64,000 nucleotides of DNA from Rhipidocladum racemiflorum (GCA_036346355.1 CM070577.1:14445666-14509665), one strand, 5' to 3'. Shown: positions 11,637-23,504, counted from the first letter of the stretch. Notes: generated from the letters alone by a model not told the origin. Made by a program: numbers and translations.

Positions 11637-12082
11637 TAGGGCTGTAACCGGGCCGAATTCGAGCGGGCCTAGGGCTGTCAGGCTCGAGCTCGATAAGGCT
11701 CGAGCCGAGCTCGAGTTGGGGGTCTGCGCCTAGATCCAGGCTCGAGCTCGGCTCGAATAAGCTCGGTAAGCTGATAAGCTCGAATAAACTCGGTAGGCTC
11801 GAGTAAATTCGGTGAATCTGTTAGGCTCGGTAGGCTCGGTAACAAGCTCAAGTAAGTTCGGCTCGAGTAAGCTCGATAACAAGCTCGAGAAAGTTCGGTT
11901 CACGGAAGCTCGATCCAACCTCGAGTAGGCTCGCGAGCTATTCGAGCTCGGCTAGGTGAAGCTCGCGAGCTCAAGATCAAGCTCGAGTTCGGCTCGTTTG
12001 GACCTCGAGCCGAGCTCGAACCGGGCCTAAACCGAGCCGAATTCAAGTAGCTCGCGAGCTTGAGCTTTTTTTTACAGCCCTA
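11637..12082. mobile_element. Short non-autonomous hAT element (446 bp) with dense GCTCGAG repeats
   Basis: It begins TAGGGCTGTAA and ends TTTACAGCCCTA, an 11-bp perfect terminal inverted repeat, with an exact 8-bp duplication ATCATAAT at 11629-11636 and 12083-12090. The interior is almost entirely degenerate repeats of GGCTCGAGCTCG/AAGCTCG in both orientations. It interrupts the reverse-transcriptase region of Copia-1 and has no coding capacity. The 62-codon open frame across it is repeat-derived. Confidence 0.92.
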
Positions 12083-14617
12083 ATCATAATCAATTATCGT
12101 AGCAATCTTCTTTGCAAAGTAAGCATCAACATTTGCTGTTGCTCTATTCATAGATTCTCCTGTTATTACAAAGTTTATGACCATTTCGTCATAGGGTGCT
12201 TCATGCACTTCTACTTGCTCTTCTTTGCTATTTTCCATTGTAGGAGCAAGTTCCTTAAGTTTTTCTCCGTCAATATGTGCGCACACATTATTTCTGGCGG
12301 CTTCTTCCAATGGAAGGTTCAAGTTTGGAATTGCCTTTTCCACAGGCTTCTTTCCAGTGCTAGGTCTCAACTGGCTCCCCTTTTTGCTTTGGGGCATTTT
12401 CGTGATTAGTTGCGGTAAGTCCACTTGCCCAATTTTCTCCATACGTCTCTGGGTACTTTGGGTTTGAGAAGCCAGATTTTCTGTTCTTTTTCTTTGAGGC
12501 CTCTGAACAGGATGAGGGATACCTTATGCTTTCTTTGGTATTCCAACCCTCTCTGGTGCATTTCTTGCTAGTACATGCGACTTAACCACGCTTTTCAGAT
12601 CACAAAAATGATCAGGCAGTTCATTTGCTAAATTCTGCAAATCAATTATCTTCTAGACTTCTTGATTTGTTTCATTAGTGCGAGGGTCATGCGCGGGGAT
12701 CCCAGTGGAATGCTATATTATTTCCCGGTATTTTTCATCCAATTATTGATTCTCTCCCCCTAATGACGGGAAACGGTCCTCGTCAAAGATGCAACCAGCG
12801 AATCGGGTTGTATGTAAGATTCCAGTCATAGGTTCCAAATACCAGATTATGGATGCACTCTCATAACCAACGTATATCCCAGACTTGCGGAGAGGGCCCA
12901 TTGCAGTCCGCTGTGGGGGTGGTATAGGTACATATACCATACAACCAAATTTTCTAAGATGGGAAATTTTCGCGATGATCCCTTGCACTAATTGCATAGG
13001 TGAATGGATGTTGTTGGCCGATGGTATCTAATTGATGACTGCTGCTGCATGCAGGACTGCGTGTCCCCAATATGTGTTGGGCAAGTTACAACTCTGCAAG
13101 AGCGATCGGGCAATGAACATAATCCTCTTTATGAGTGCTTCCGCTAATCCATTTTGCGCTTGGACGTGCGGTTCAGAGTGTTCAACAGCTATTCCAGTTG
13201 CTGTGCAATAATCATCAAATGCCATGGAAGTAAATTCGCCGGCATTGTCCATTTGAATGGACTTCACGCGATGATCAGGAAAAGTATTTTTAATTCTGAT
13301 GATATGCGAGATCAGCTTTGCGAATGCATGATTCCTTGTTGACAGCAAGCATACATGCGACCATTTTGAGGAAGCATCAATGAGCACCATGAAGTACCGA
13401 AACGGCCCTAACAAGAGCTGAATCGGGCCGCAAATATCCCCCTGAATGCGTTCCAGGAATGCAGGGATTTCATTTTTGCATTTTCATAACAGATGGTCTA
13501 GTTATTAATTTTCCGGTGGCACATGCATGGCACACAAAATCTTCATTATTCGGAAAATTTTTAACATTAATGCCATGACCTTCTGAGTTGTTAACTATAT
13601 TTCTCATCATTCTAAGACCAGGATGACATAATCTACAATGCCATAAAGAAAATAATTCAGAGCCTCTAAAGACATTCTTCAAAGAAGTATACAGTGCGGG
13701 TGCATTGATTCTCGTGTAGTACAATCCAGATTCATATGAAGGACATTTTTCTAATACCATTTTTTCATATTCCGCGTGCTTCACAATGCACAAATGCTTT
13801 TTGCCATTTTCTAAGTGAAACCAATTGGCGTGAACATTTTTAAAACTTAAGTGAGTGTGCGTTGATTTAGGGTACAAAAGGGTTTCTTCAATTACCAATG
13901 TTGTACCCATTGGCAATATAATTATGGCTCTTCCGGAGCCTATTATATGCGTATCGCTGCCTACAATTGTCGTAATCATTCCAACGTTCTTCGTGATCGT
14001 CTGGAAGTATTTCGACTCTGGTATTTGTTGTGCCACTATTAACAATGCATATTTCCTACATTGGTCGCTACACGATTTCTAGATGAAAAGAAATATAATT
14101 CTAATCGGACAGTGGCAAACTAATTCAAACATTGCTTGCAAATATAGAGTACTGGAATAAATAATAAATTGCAATTCTATTCATGAGAAAGAAAAAGTAT
14201 GCTCTTCGAGAGCATACAATTCATTATTCAAAATTCATTAACAACCACTGTTCTGTAGTCTGTAAACTTCAGATGAACCCAATCTTGCTGTGCTTGGAGC
14301 AAGATGGTAGACTTGAGTTTCTCGAACCGCTTCTAAAGTGCAGTCCATAACTCAAGTGCACTCACCTCAGCCATGTATTCATTCTTCAGAGTTACTGAAA
14401 GGTGATGCCTGAGAAAGGGCAAAGTTTGATCGTTTTGCTTGGCGGTAGGTTGTTCGTCCTTCAAGGATTCTAAGCCGCTGGCAGCTAGGATCTTCTTGCT
14501 CGCAAGCATGATCTTCATATCAGATGTCCATGTGAGATAGTTCTGACCATTCAAGGTCAGATATTCAAACTCACGTTTGACAATGCCAGGTATTTGCATA
14601 TTCATGAGATTCTTTCA

Positions 14618-16462
14618 TTATATTACTTTGTGTAATCTAATAGAGAGTGGTGGAAAGATTCATAAATGCATAATTAAATTCTTATGAATTTCCAGCAAAC
14701 TAAAAGAAAGTAATAACTGTAAAATTCATAAATACAACATCCACAAATACGAGATTCATAAATATTCATAAAAATTTATAAATACAGCTTCGTGCATGTA
14801 TGTGATCGGCTTCGTGTATGCGATCAGGTTCATGCGCGCGATCGGCTTCATGTAATCGGCTTCATGTATGCGATCGGATTCATGCGCACGATCGACTTCG
14901 TGCGACCGGTTTCATGTGCGCGATCGGCTTTGTGCGCATGGTTGGATTTATGCGCACGATCGTCTCCATGCGCGATCGACTTCGTGCTATCGAATTTATA
15001 CGCGCGATCGGTTTCATGCAATTTATGGAACAAAACGATAATTGCACAATTCATATATATATTCATAAATGCTAGGAAATTAAATTAGTGCTAAAACAAT
15101 TTTCTGGAATTTTCTAGCTACTTTCATAGTTTTCTGGCAATTTTTAGAATTTCTGTAATTTTCTAATCAATTTTCTGAGTTTCTAATCATTTTCGGGAAA
15201 AGAAAATAGAAAAGGGAATTAAATACTCGGGGGGCAAAGGGGTAATTTCCCCTTTCCCCCTTGCGCTTCTTCCTGTTTTAACCAGATTTAACCCGGCTGC
15301 AAGTCCGATCGGAGGGCCTTAGATGCGAGCGATGAGCCGTGGATCGAGCTGCGGCGACGGTAGACCGGCCGTATGGCGGACGGCCGGCGACGCCGGCGAA
15401 GGGTCAAGGCGAAGCGCAGAGGGCCGGCGGCGCCGGCGGTGGCTTGATGTGTGATGGGAGTCTGCGGCGAAGTGGCGTCGGTCGAGCGGCGGGCATGGCG
15501 GCGAGCGACGGCGGGCCGCCAACGATCGGCACGGCAGGCGACCAGCTCACGCGGCAGGCGGGCGACTCGCACCGTAGGTGGCCAGACACGGGGCAAGGTG
15601 GCAGCTAGAAGGCGACGGTGCCGGTCGATCCATGCGGAGCGTGGCGGGCCGGCCTAGGCCGAGAGCGCGCGACAGGGAGCGGCGCTCATCGGAGCGGCGG
15701 CGGTCGGTCATGGGCAGGTGCGAGCCAAATTCGAGTTGGTGGCTGCCGCGGGTGCCGTATAGCGGCGGGGTGGCTGCGAACCGTCAGCTGGCGGTGCGAG
15801 CGCGTCGCGCGGTTGGCTTCAAGCCAGCTGCACATGGCGAGGCCGTTCGACAGCGTCAGCGCATTTGGGACCAAGGGATGGCGACTGCGTGTCGCCGTGG
15901 ACGGATGCGGGTCGGCGGCGCGCTTCGGGTGTTGGGGCAAGGCGGCGGCATTAGGCCATGACGCCAGGCCGGAGCCCCTAGGAGTAGCGGTGGCTCAGCT
16001 TCGCGCCGGCTCCACAATGCGGGTCCGATTCTGGTGCGTCTCGGCAGGCGGCAGCGCTTCGCATCGTGCGTTTCTAACGACACTGATGGGTCGGTCTTCA
16101 TGTGACATTCAGCCAGTGGCCGGCACTTCAAGCGCGGCGGGAGTGGCTTCGAGCCAATGGTATTGTAGCTTCGTGCTACGTACCGAGACTTTGCTGTAAA
16201 AGCTTTGTATTGTATCTTTCGTGTACTGTAGTTTCATGCCACGTTGACGAACACGATACTTAGATGCGTAGGCTAGATGCATACTCGTAGCTTCGTGCCA
16301 CGATTAGATGTATTCATACTATGTATTGAAAATAAAAAACATCACGAACTCGTAGCTTCGTGCCACGTAGATGCGTGCATAGATTCAAAACAAGAGATTA
16401 GATCAATCCCACGTTCTAACCTTTTCTCACCTTTTCTCCGATAGAGCTTCGTGCTGACAACG
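14618..16462 (-). other. Copia-1 untranslated leader: CGATCGGCTTC repeats and a GC-rich block
   Basis: Between the 5' LTR and gag lies an unusually long leader of about 1.85 kb. Next to the LTR it carries repeated GCACGAAGCTAC motifs, which echo the sequence just after the primer site. From about 15290 to 15990 it is very GC-rich (GGCGGCG-like), and the open frames there in several frames at once are composition artefacts. From 14790 to 15020 are around a dozen diverged copies of an 18-20-bp unit, CGATCGGCTTCATG(C/T)GCG. Copia-2 has the same repeat type at 17960-18175 in the opposite orientation, as its strand requires. Confidence 0.7.
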
Positions 16463-16692
16463 TGTTAGATAATCTCGCTATAGAATAGTCCGGGGTTGCC
16501 TAATAGATCTAAAGTGGAGAACAGAGAGAGAGAGAGAGAGAGAGCGAGACACAAATATGAGGAGGAACGGATCTGCTATTCTTTATTGCTTTTCTATGTA
16601 CAATGGGGTAACCCCCTGCCTCCTATTTATAACCTACAGTTCGAGTTTTTGTAAGAGTCCACATGGGCCACGATGAGCCAGGTTTCCTAACA
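16463..16692 (-). repeat. Copia-1 5' LTR
   Basis: 230 bp, on the minus strand from TGTTAGGAAAC to ATTATCTAACA. It is closely similar over its full length to the Copia-2 LTRs, including a TATAAATA box and a GCAATAAAGAATA polyadenylation-like signal. A GA-rich microsatellite marks the U5 side. Only 82 bp separate it from the oppositely oriented Copia-2 LTR. Confidence 0.9.
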
Positions 16693-16774
16693 AGATCTAT
16701 CTCTTCTTGGATCGTATCAAAGCCCACGAGCATCCAACCCTCGGACCACTTGAATTGATCGATAATGATTACTG

Positions 16775-17006
16775 TGTTAGGAAACTCGGCCTGTCGTAGC
16801 CTATATGGACTCTTACCAAAACCCTAGTTGTAGGTTATAAATAGGAGGTAGGGGGTCACCCTGTTGTACACAAAAACAAGCAATAAAGAATAACAGATCC
16901 GTTCCTCCTTATATTTGTGTCTCGCTCGCTCTCTCTCTCTCTTTCTCTTCTCCACTTTAGATCTATTAGGCAACCCCGGACTATTCGATAGCGAGGTTGT
17001 CTAACA
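16775..17006 (+). repeat. Copia-2 5' LTR with promoter elements
   Basis: 232 bp, TGTTAGGAAAC ... GTTGTCTAACA. A TATAAATA box lies at 16836-16843 and an AATAAA signal at 16882-16887, so the R region should begin about 30 bp after the TATA box and end shortly after the AATAAA. A TC microsatellite is at about 16920-16945. It matches the 3' LTR along its length with scattered differences. Confidence 0.9.
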
Positions 17007-18360
17007 CGTTATCAGCACGAAGCTCTACCGGCGAACATATTGAAAAGGTGAGAAAAGGGAGTCGCAGAATTGATCTAATCTCATATGAATCTATGTATGC
17101 ATCAAATCTATGTGTCACGAAACTATTTACGCAGGAATTTTGCAGTTTGTAGCACGAAGCTACACGGTGAACTACAATACACGAAGCCGCCAGACGGCCC
17201 GGCACAGCACGAAGCCACTGACGGCCTCTCCTACCGTGGTAGCTACTGGTCGGTCGCCTAGTGCAGCAAGCAGTGCAGATAAGCACGTTGCATGCAGCAA
17301 CGGCGACTCACAATGCACTCGCTTTCATTGCATGCAGTGGCTTGGCTATTGGCCTGCTCGCTTGCTTTGCATGCACGCATGGAAAAGAAGCCAACATGGC
17401 TAGATGCAGCACATGAAGCCATCGGCCCGACGCGGCTCGGCGTGACATGTCGAGGGTCAATCTAGTATGGCGAGGCGTGGCACAACCACGGGCATACGGC
17501 ACGCCACTGACCGGCCATCGCAAAGTAGAGAAGCTAGCTACCTTGCATTGTATGCATGCATGCGACTAGGAAGCATGCATAACTATCTAGCTTGCATTGC
17601 ATAGAGAAGCATGCAACGCTCTGGCATGCATGCATAGAGAAGCTAACTCTGGCACGCAGTCGGCCCGTGGTGCGGCATAGCCGCTGGCGCACGGCACGCT
17701 GCCGGCCGACGAGTACATCTCAGCTGATACGCATATGCGTATATATGTGCCTCAGATAGTGTACGTGAGAGTTGTAGCATGTATGCTTATGTGCATGCAT
17801 ATACACACACGCATATGCATGAAGCAATATCTAGTATATGTATGCATGAAGCATATAACCGTACAAGGTAGCACTAGCTAGTATAAAGTACTAGTCAGTA
17901 TATGCACTCATCGTATATGCATGAAGCACTAGCTAGTATATGCTAACGCGTGAAGATGAAGCATACACGAAGCCCATCGCATGCGCGTATGAACCCGATC
18001 ACATGCACAAAGCCGATCACACGAAGACGATCGCATGAAGCCGATCGCGCACATGAAACCGATCGCACGAAGTCGATCGTGCGCATGAATCCGATCGCAT
18101 GCACAAAGCTGATCGCACATAGCCGATCGCGCACATGAATCTGATCGTATGCACAAAGCCGATCACATACATGCACGAAACTATATTTATGAATATTTAT
18201 GAATCTTATATTTGTGAATCTTGTATTTATGAATTTTGCAATTATTGCTTTATTTTAGTTTGCCGGAAATTCATGAGAATTTAATTATGCATTTTATGAA
18301 TTTTGCAACCACTCTTTTATTAGATTATGCGTAGTAATCTAATAACAAAATTTTTGTAAA
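17007..18360 (+). other. Copia-2 leader with ACGAAGC and CCGATCGC repeats
   Basis: About 1.35 kb without coding sequence. It contains many copies of GCACGAAGC/GCATGAAGC, the motif directly after the primer site, TGCATGCATG-rich stretches (17540-17900) and an array of ATGAAGCCGATCGC-type units at 17960-18175. The open frames on either strand here are translations of the repeat. Confidence 0.7.
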
Positions 18361-18363
18361 CAT

Positions 18364-21300
18364 GTATATGTCTGAAATTGTGAATCGTGAGTTTGAAGAA
18401 CTGACCCCGCATGGTCAGGACTAGCTCACATGGGCAACAAATGTAAAGATCATACTTGTGAGCAAGAAGCTCCAACTGCGACTGGCTTAGGGTCCTCGAA
18501 GGACGCGCAACCTAATGCCGAGCAAAACGATCAAACTTTGCCCTTTCTCAAGCATTACCTTTCAGCCACTCTAAAGAATGAATACATGGCTGAGGTAAGT
18601 GCACTTGAGTTATGAACTGCACTTAAGAGAGTCTAAATACTTCCAGACGATCATGAACAACGCTGGAAGGATTACGACAATCGCAGGCAGCGATACGCAT
18701 ATAATAGGCTCCGGAAGAGCCACAATTATATTGCCAATGGGTACAACTTTGGTAATTGAAGAAGCCCTCTTGTACCCTGAATCAACTCGCACTCTCTTAA
18801 GTTTTAAAGATATCTGCGCCAATGAGTTTTATGTAGCAATCAATGAAGAAAATGGCAAAGAGCATTTGTGCATTGTAAAGCACACGAAATATGGAAAAAT
18901 GGTATTAGAAAAATATCCCTCATATGAATCTGGGTTGTACTACACAAGAATCAATGCACCCGCAGTGTATACTTCTTTGAAGACTGTCTTTAGAAGCTCT
19001 GAATTATTTTTTTATGGCATTATAGATTATGTCATTTTGGTCTTAGAATGATGAGAAATATAGTTAACAACTTATAAGGTCATTGCATTAATGTTAAAAA
19101 AATTTTGAATCACGAAGATTTTGTGTGCCATGCATGCGCCACCGGAAAATTAATAACTAGACCATATGTTATGAAAGTGCAAAATGAAATCCCTGCATTC
19201 CTATAACTCATTCAAGGGGATATTTGCGGCCCGATTCAGCCCTTGTCATGGCCATTTCGGTACTTCATGGTGCTCATTGATGCTTCCTCGAAATGATCGC
19301 ATGTATATTTGCTGTCAACAAGGAATCATGCATTCGCAAAGCTGATCTAGTAGATATTCAGAATTAAGAATGCTTTTCCTGATCATCATGTGAAGTTCAT
19401 TCGAATGGACAATGCTGGCGAATTTACTTCCAAGGCATTCGATGATTATTGCACAGCAACAGGAATAGCAGTTGAACACTCTGTATCACGTACATACGCA
19501 AAATGGACTAGCGGAAGCACTCATAAAGAGGATCAAGTTCATAGCCCGACCACTCTTGCAAAGTTGTAATTTGTCCAACACTTGTTGGGGACACGCAGTC
19601 TTGCACGCAGCAGCACTCATCAATTACAGACCATCGGCCTACAACATCCATTCACCTATGCAACTAGTGCAATGGATCATCCCAAAGATTTCCTATCTTA
19701 GAAAATTTGGTTGTTTGGTATATGTACCTATACCCACCCCACAGCGGACTGCAATGAGCCCTCTCCGTAAGTCTGGGATATACGTTGGTTATGAGAGTGC
19801 ATCCATAATCAGGTATTTGGAACCCATGACTGGAGACTTACATACAGCCCGATTCGCTGATTGCATCTTTGACGAGGACCGTTTTCCGTCATTAGGGGAG
19901 AAAATCAACCATTGGATGAAAAATACCGAGAAATCATATGGCATTCCACTGGGATCCCCGAGCATGACCCTCGCACTAATGAAGCAAATCAAGAAGTCCA
20001 GAAGATAATTGATTTGCAGAATTTATCAAATGAACTGTCTGATCATTTTTGTAATATGAAGAGCGTGGTTAAGTCACATGTACCTGCAAGAAATGCACCA
20101 GAGAGGGTTAAAATACCAAAGAAAGCAGAAGATATCCCTCATCCTGTTCAGAGGCCTCAAAGAAAAAGAACAGAAAATCTTGCTTCTCAAACCCAAAGTA
20201 CCCGGAGACGTCTTGGAAAAACTGGGCAAGAGGACTTACCATAGAGAATCATGAAAATACCGCAAAGCAAGAAGGGGAGCCAGTTGAGACCTTGCATTGG
20301 AAAGAAGCATGTGGAAAAGGCAATTCCAGATCTGAATCTTCCATTGGAAAAAGCCGCTGGAAATAATGTGTGCGCACACATTGGCAATGAAAAACTAAAG
20401 AAACTTGCTCCTGTGATGGGAAATAGCAGTGAAAAGCAAGTAGAAGTGCATGAAGCACCCCATGATGAAATGGCCATAAACTTTGTAATAACGGGAGAAT
20501 CCATCAATAGAGCAACAGCCAATGTCGATGCATACTTTGCAAAGACATTGCCGCGATCATTGATCATGATCTCAAGCCTGCATCTCTCGCAGAGTGCAAG
20601 AAAAGGCTCGATTGGAAAGAATGGAAGAAGACAATTACTGCAGAGTTAGTCTCTTTGAACAAAAGAGAGGTGTTTGGGTCTGTGTGCCGCACGCCTCCTC
20701 ATATAAACCCCGTAGGTCACAAATAGGTTTTCGTTCGGAAGAGGAATGAAAACAACGAAGTTGTAAGGTACAAGGCAAGGCTTGTCGCTCAAGGTTTCAC
20801 TCAACGTCCTGGGGTTTATTATGAAGAAACCTATTCTCCGGTCATGGGAGGAATTGTCTTTAGATATCTGATCTCAATGGCAGTCAAGTTGAGAATGAAG
20901 CTAATGGATGTTGTCACAGCATATTTGTATGGAAACTTGGATTCGGTGATATACATGAAAGTACCGGAAGGTATCCCCATCCCGAACCAAGACAGAGCAA
21001 ACAAAAACCTATACAGTGTGAAATTAGAGAAATCATTATATGGACTGAAGCAGTCAGGAAAAATGTAGTACAATTGCTTGAGTGACTTTCTCTGCAAGAA
21101 AGGCAACACAAATAGTGAAGATTGTCCATGTGTATTTATACAACGATCTCTGAATGGATTTTGTATAATCTTTGTCTATATAGATGACTTGAACATCATT
21201 AGGGACTGATGAAGAAATTAAAGAAGTATGCTCATACTTGAAGTCTGAGTTTGAAATAAAAGACTTGGGTAAAACCAAGTTCTGTTTAGGCTTGCAGCTT

Positions 21301-22207
21301 GAACATGTCGAAGGCGGAATCTTGGTACACCAATCATCCTACACGCAGAAAGTGTTGGAGAGATTTGGTTTTGAAAAGGCATATCCTCCAAAGATCCCAA
21401 TGGTCGGAAGGTCACTTCAAGCAGACCTAGATCCATACAGGCCTAGAGAAGATAGGGAGGAAGTCCTGGGAGCGGAATTCCCATATTTGAGTGCAATTGG
21501 AGCGCTCATGTACCTTGCGAACAGCACTAGGCCAGACATTGTGTTCGCCGTGAACTTGCTAGCACGGTACAGTGCAGAACCCACCAAAAGGCATTGGAAA
21601 GGGGTCAAGGACATCTCCCGTTACCTCCAAGGAAGTAAAGATCTTGGCTTGTTCTATAGAAGAAATAATGAATTGAATTTGGTTAGCTATGCCGATGCTG
21701 GGTACCTATCGGACCCGCATAGTGGCAAGTCACAAACCGGGTATGTTTTTCTTTGCGGTGAAACAATAATTTCTTGGAAGTCGTCTAAGCAGACACTTGT
21801 CTCGACGTCGACAAATCACTTTGAAATCATTACCTTGTGTGAAGCCTCTCGAGAATGTGCATGGCTTCGAAGAATGGTTCACCACATCCAGATGTCATGT
21901 GGCTTGAACATGGAACAAACCCCTACTATCATTTATGAAAATAATGCAGCTTGTGTTGCTCAAGTGGAAATGAGATATATAAAAAGTAACCCCACGAAGC
22001 ATATCAACCCCAAGTTCTTTTATGCACATGAAATGCATAAGATGAACAATAAAGATACTGCATACTAAGTCGTGTGAAAATCTCGCAGATTTATTTACTA
22101 AGTCACTCCCAACATATTCCTTTGAAAGATGCGTTAGAGGAATCGGGATGATGAGACTTAGAGAAGTGCAGATTTCAGGAGGAGAATTTTCACATACTCC
22201 TACATAA
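18364..22207 (+). pseudogene. Copia-2 gag-pol remnant
   Basis: Gag N-terminus is recognisable from 18364 (EIVNREFEELTPHGQ, then a stop). A deletion joins gag (near 18615) almost directly to the protease region, removing the zinc knuckle. Protease to GAG-pre-integrase 18640-19180 (CHACATGK); integrase 19200-19700 with VLIDASSK, RMDNAGEFTS and a damaged third motif; integrase C-terminus 19640-20000; reverse transcriptase from about 20740, with LYGLKQSGKM followed by a stop; RNase H 21660-22070, with SYADAGYLSD and the STSTNHFE motif. Many stops and frameshifts are spread over the length. Removal of the Copia-1 insertions makes the two copies colinear. Confidence 0.88.
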
Positions 22208-22452
22208 ATCTCGAAGATGAAGTTTGAGTAACCAACGTGAATCTAGAAGTTTAACATTGAAGTTTCGGTGGATTGTACTCTTTTTCCTTAGTAAGTTTTT
22301 CATTGAAGTTTTCTTATATAAGGTTTTGATGAGGCAATCCGTGTAACACAACAAGCGTATGCTATGTACTCTTTTTCTAAATATTTTTTCCACTGGATTT
22401 TTCTGGAGTTTTGATGAGACATATGCATCTCGCGGTAAAGAGTCCAAGGGGA

Positions 22453-22674
22453 TGTTAGGAAACTCGGCCCGTCGTAACCCATATGGACTCTTATCAAAAC
22501 CCTAGCTGTAAGTTATAAATAGGAGGCAGGGAATCACCCTATTGTACACAGAAGCAAGCAATAAAAAATAGCATATTCGTTTTTCCTCATATTTATGTCT
22601 CGCTCTCTCTTTTTGTTCTTCACTTTAGATCTATTAAGCAATTTCGGATTATTCGATAACGAAGTTGTCTAACA
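22453..22674 (+). repeat. Copia-2 3' LTR
   Basis: 222 bp, TGTTAGGAAACTCGG ... GTTGTCTAACA, followed by the TACTG target duplication. It has the same TATAAATA box and a polyadenylation-like AATAAAAAATA. Compared with the 5' LTR it shows several substitutions and a shorter pyrimidine tract, so the insertion is not recent. Confidence 0.92.
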
Positions 22675-22938
22675 TACTGCAGCCAAGTGTTTCGGTCCGC
22701 GATGGCGTAGAGTTCTCGTCATGATCCACAAGGAGAAGTCAGACTCGACAAATTGGCTCCCGTTGCACGTACGAGTTGTCCAGGGCACGTGTGGACGACT
22801 TGGTCACTAAATTTCTTAATTTTTCTGACCTCCTTTTCCCTTCGTTTTTGACATATATATATATAGTGTGACTGTGGCATGCACTTTTTGTGTTTTATAC
22901 ATCCACGGCCTCTGCTGCTTGTACGTCTACGAGTTATA

Positions 22939-23203
22939 GGCCCAGTTCGTTTCAGCTTCTAAATTATGAATTCTGGATTATGGAAGAACCTGTTTCTAAT
23001 TTTAGAAGAATCGGGCCGAGCCGGATACAACCTCTAAGTTCCGGATCGAGCCGTTGAGAATCAGCAAGAATCAGTGAGAATCAGGTTTCAGCTAGTTTCT
23101 GATTCTATATAGAAATCAGCTTCTTATTCTCAGAAAAGCTGTCCAGAATCCCCTCGTTCGACAAATAATCTGCTTTTTTAAAAGCAGAAGCTGAAACGAG
23201 ACC
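22939..23203. mobile_element. Tourist-like MITE, 265 bp
   Basis: Ends are GGCCCAGTTCGTTTCAGCTTCT and the near-complement AGAAGCTGAAACGAGACC. Length and AGAATC-rich interior fit a MITE of the PIF/Harbinger type. A TTA follows the right end, as in Tourist elements, but the left flank (TTATA) is not an exact partner. Confidence 0.65.
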
Positions 23204-23242
23204 TTAAGCATACCGTTGATCGTGGAACGTCGCTTTGTAATA

Positions 23243-23504
23243 CTCTCTCCGTCGCGTGTAAGGGTTATTTTTTTAAAATGATTTTGTCTATAAATATAGA
23301 ATGTATTTTATATTTTCATATATAATTAATGTGATGTTTTCTTTATATTCTTAATAAATATCCATCTTAACTTTAGTATTATCCACATGCATACATTAAG
23401 TATAGTGCTTAGTGGTTATAATTAAAAATAATCTAGTTATTTTTAATATTTTATTGATCTATGTGCCTAAAAGAAATACCTCTTACAAGCTTACACGGAG
23501 GGAG
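23243..23504. mobile_element. Stowaway-like MITE, 262 bp
   Basis: The left end CTCTCTCCGTCGCGTGTAAG and right end CTTACACGGAGGGAG form the CTCCCTCCGT inverted repeat of Stowaway (Tc1/mariner) MITEs. TA lies before the left end; the right flank is CA, consistent with one changed base in a TA duplication. The interior is AT-rich. Confidence 0.75.

Larger units (their letters stand above)
8281..14617 (-). pseudogene. Copia-1 gag-pol remnant
   Basis: Open pieces on the minus strand in polyprotein order: gag N-terminus at 14605-14333 (UBN2/DUF4219-like, with LTWTSDMKIMLASKK); a protease/GAG-pre-integrase piece at 14045-13470 (WHCRLCHPGLRMMRNIV then CHACATGK); integrase core at 13414-13028 (LIDASSKWSH, QMDNAGEFTS and AEALIKR contribute the D, D and E positions); integrase C-terminal region 12997-12743; linker 12442-12083; and reverse transcriptase/RNase H at 11636-11232 and 9146-8281, containing the YVDDLNIIGT active-site box and LYGLKQ. 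The 3' part of gag including the zinc knuckle seems deleted. Stops, frameshifts and two hAT insertions make it non-functional. Confidence 0.85.
8281..16692 (-). mobile_element. Copia-1: Ty1/copia retrotransposon, 3' end lost, with two hAT insertions
   Basis: The order on the minus strand is 5' LTR (16692-16463), long repetitive leader, gag, protease remnant, integrase, reverse transcriptase and RNase H. Homology to Copia-2 stops at about 8281 inside RNase H, so the 3' end and 3' LTR are missing. Two hAT insertions interrupt it at 9147-11231 and 11637-12082; removing each, with one copy of its 8-bp duplication, restores colinearity with Copia-2. The LTR is of the same family as those of Copia-2 (TGTTAGGAAAC ... 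CTAACA). Confidence 0.88.
16775..22674 (+). mobile_element. Copia-2: structurally complete Ty1/copia retrotransposon (5.9 kb)
   Basis: Two LTRs (16775-17006 and 22453-22674) flank gag-pol remnants in order gag, protease, integrase, reverse transcriptase, RNase H. A perfect 5-bp target duplication TACTG sits at 16770-16774 and 22675-22679. A primer-binding-like sequence follows the 5' LTR (CGTTATCAGCACG, similar to the TGGTATCAG initiator-Met site of other Copia elements), and a polypurine tract AGTCCAAGGGGA precedes the 3' LTR. The integrase-before-RT order assigns it to Copia. The reading frame is interrupted throughout, so the copy is not autonomous. Confidence 0.93.

Noticed and set aside
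14790..15020. Regularly spaced GATCG repeats resembling a CRISPR array
   Set aside because: Repeats are degenerate and contiguous without unique spacers, and lie in a plant retrotransposon leader.
14792..15088. ORFs with CDRLHV/ARSASC-type repeats, and their like at 17929-18176
   Set aside because: Translations of the CGATCGGCTTCATG leader repeat; not proteins.
15288..16199. Several overlapping ORFs of 60-190 codons
   Set aside because: Open in many frames on both strands because of high GC; low-complexity Arg/Ala/Gly products inside a retrotransposon leader.
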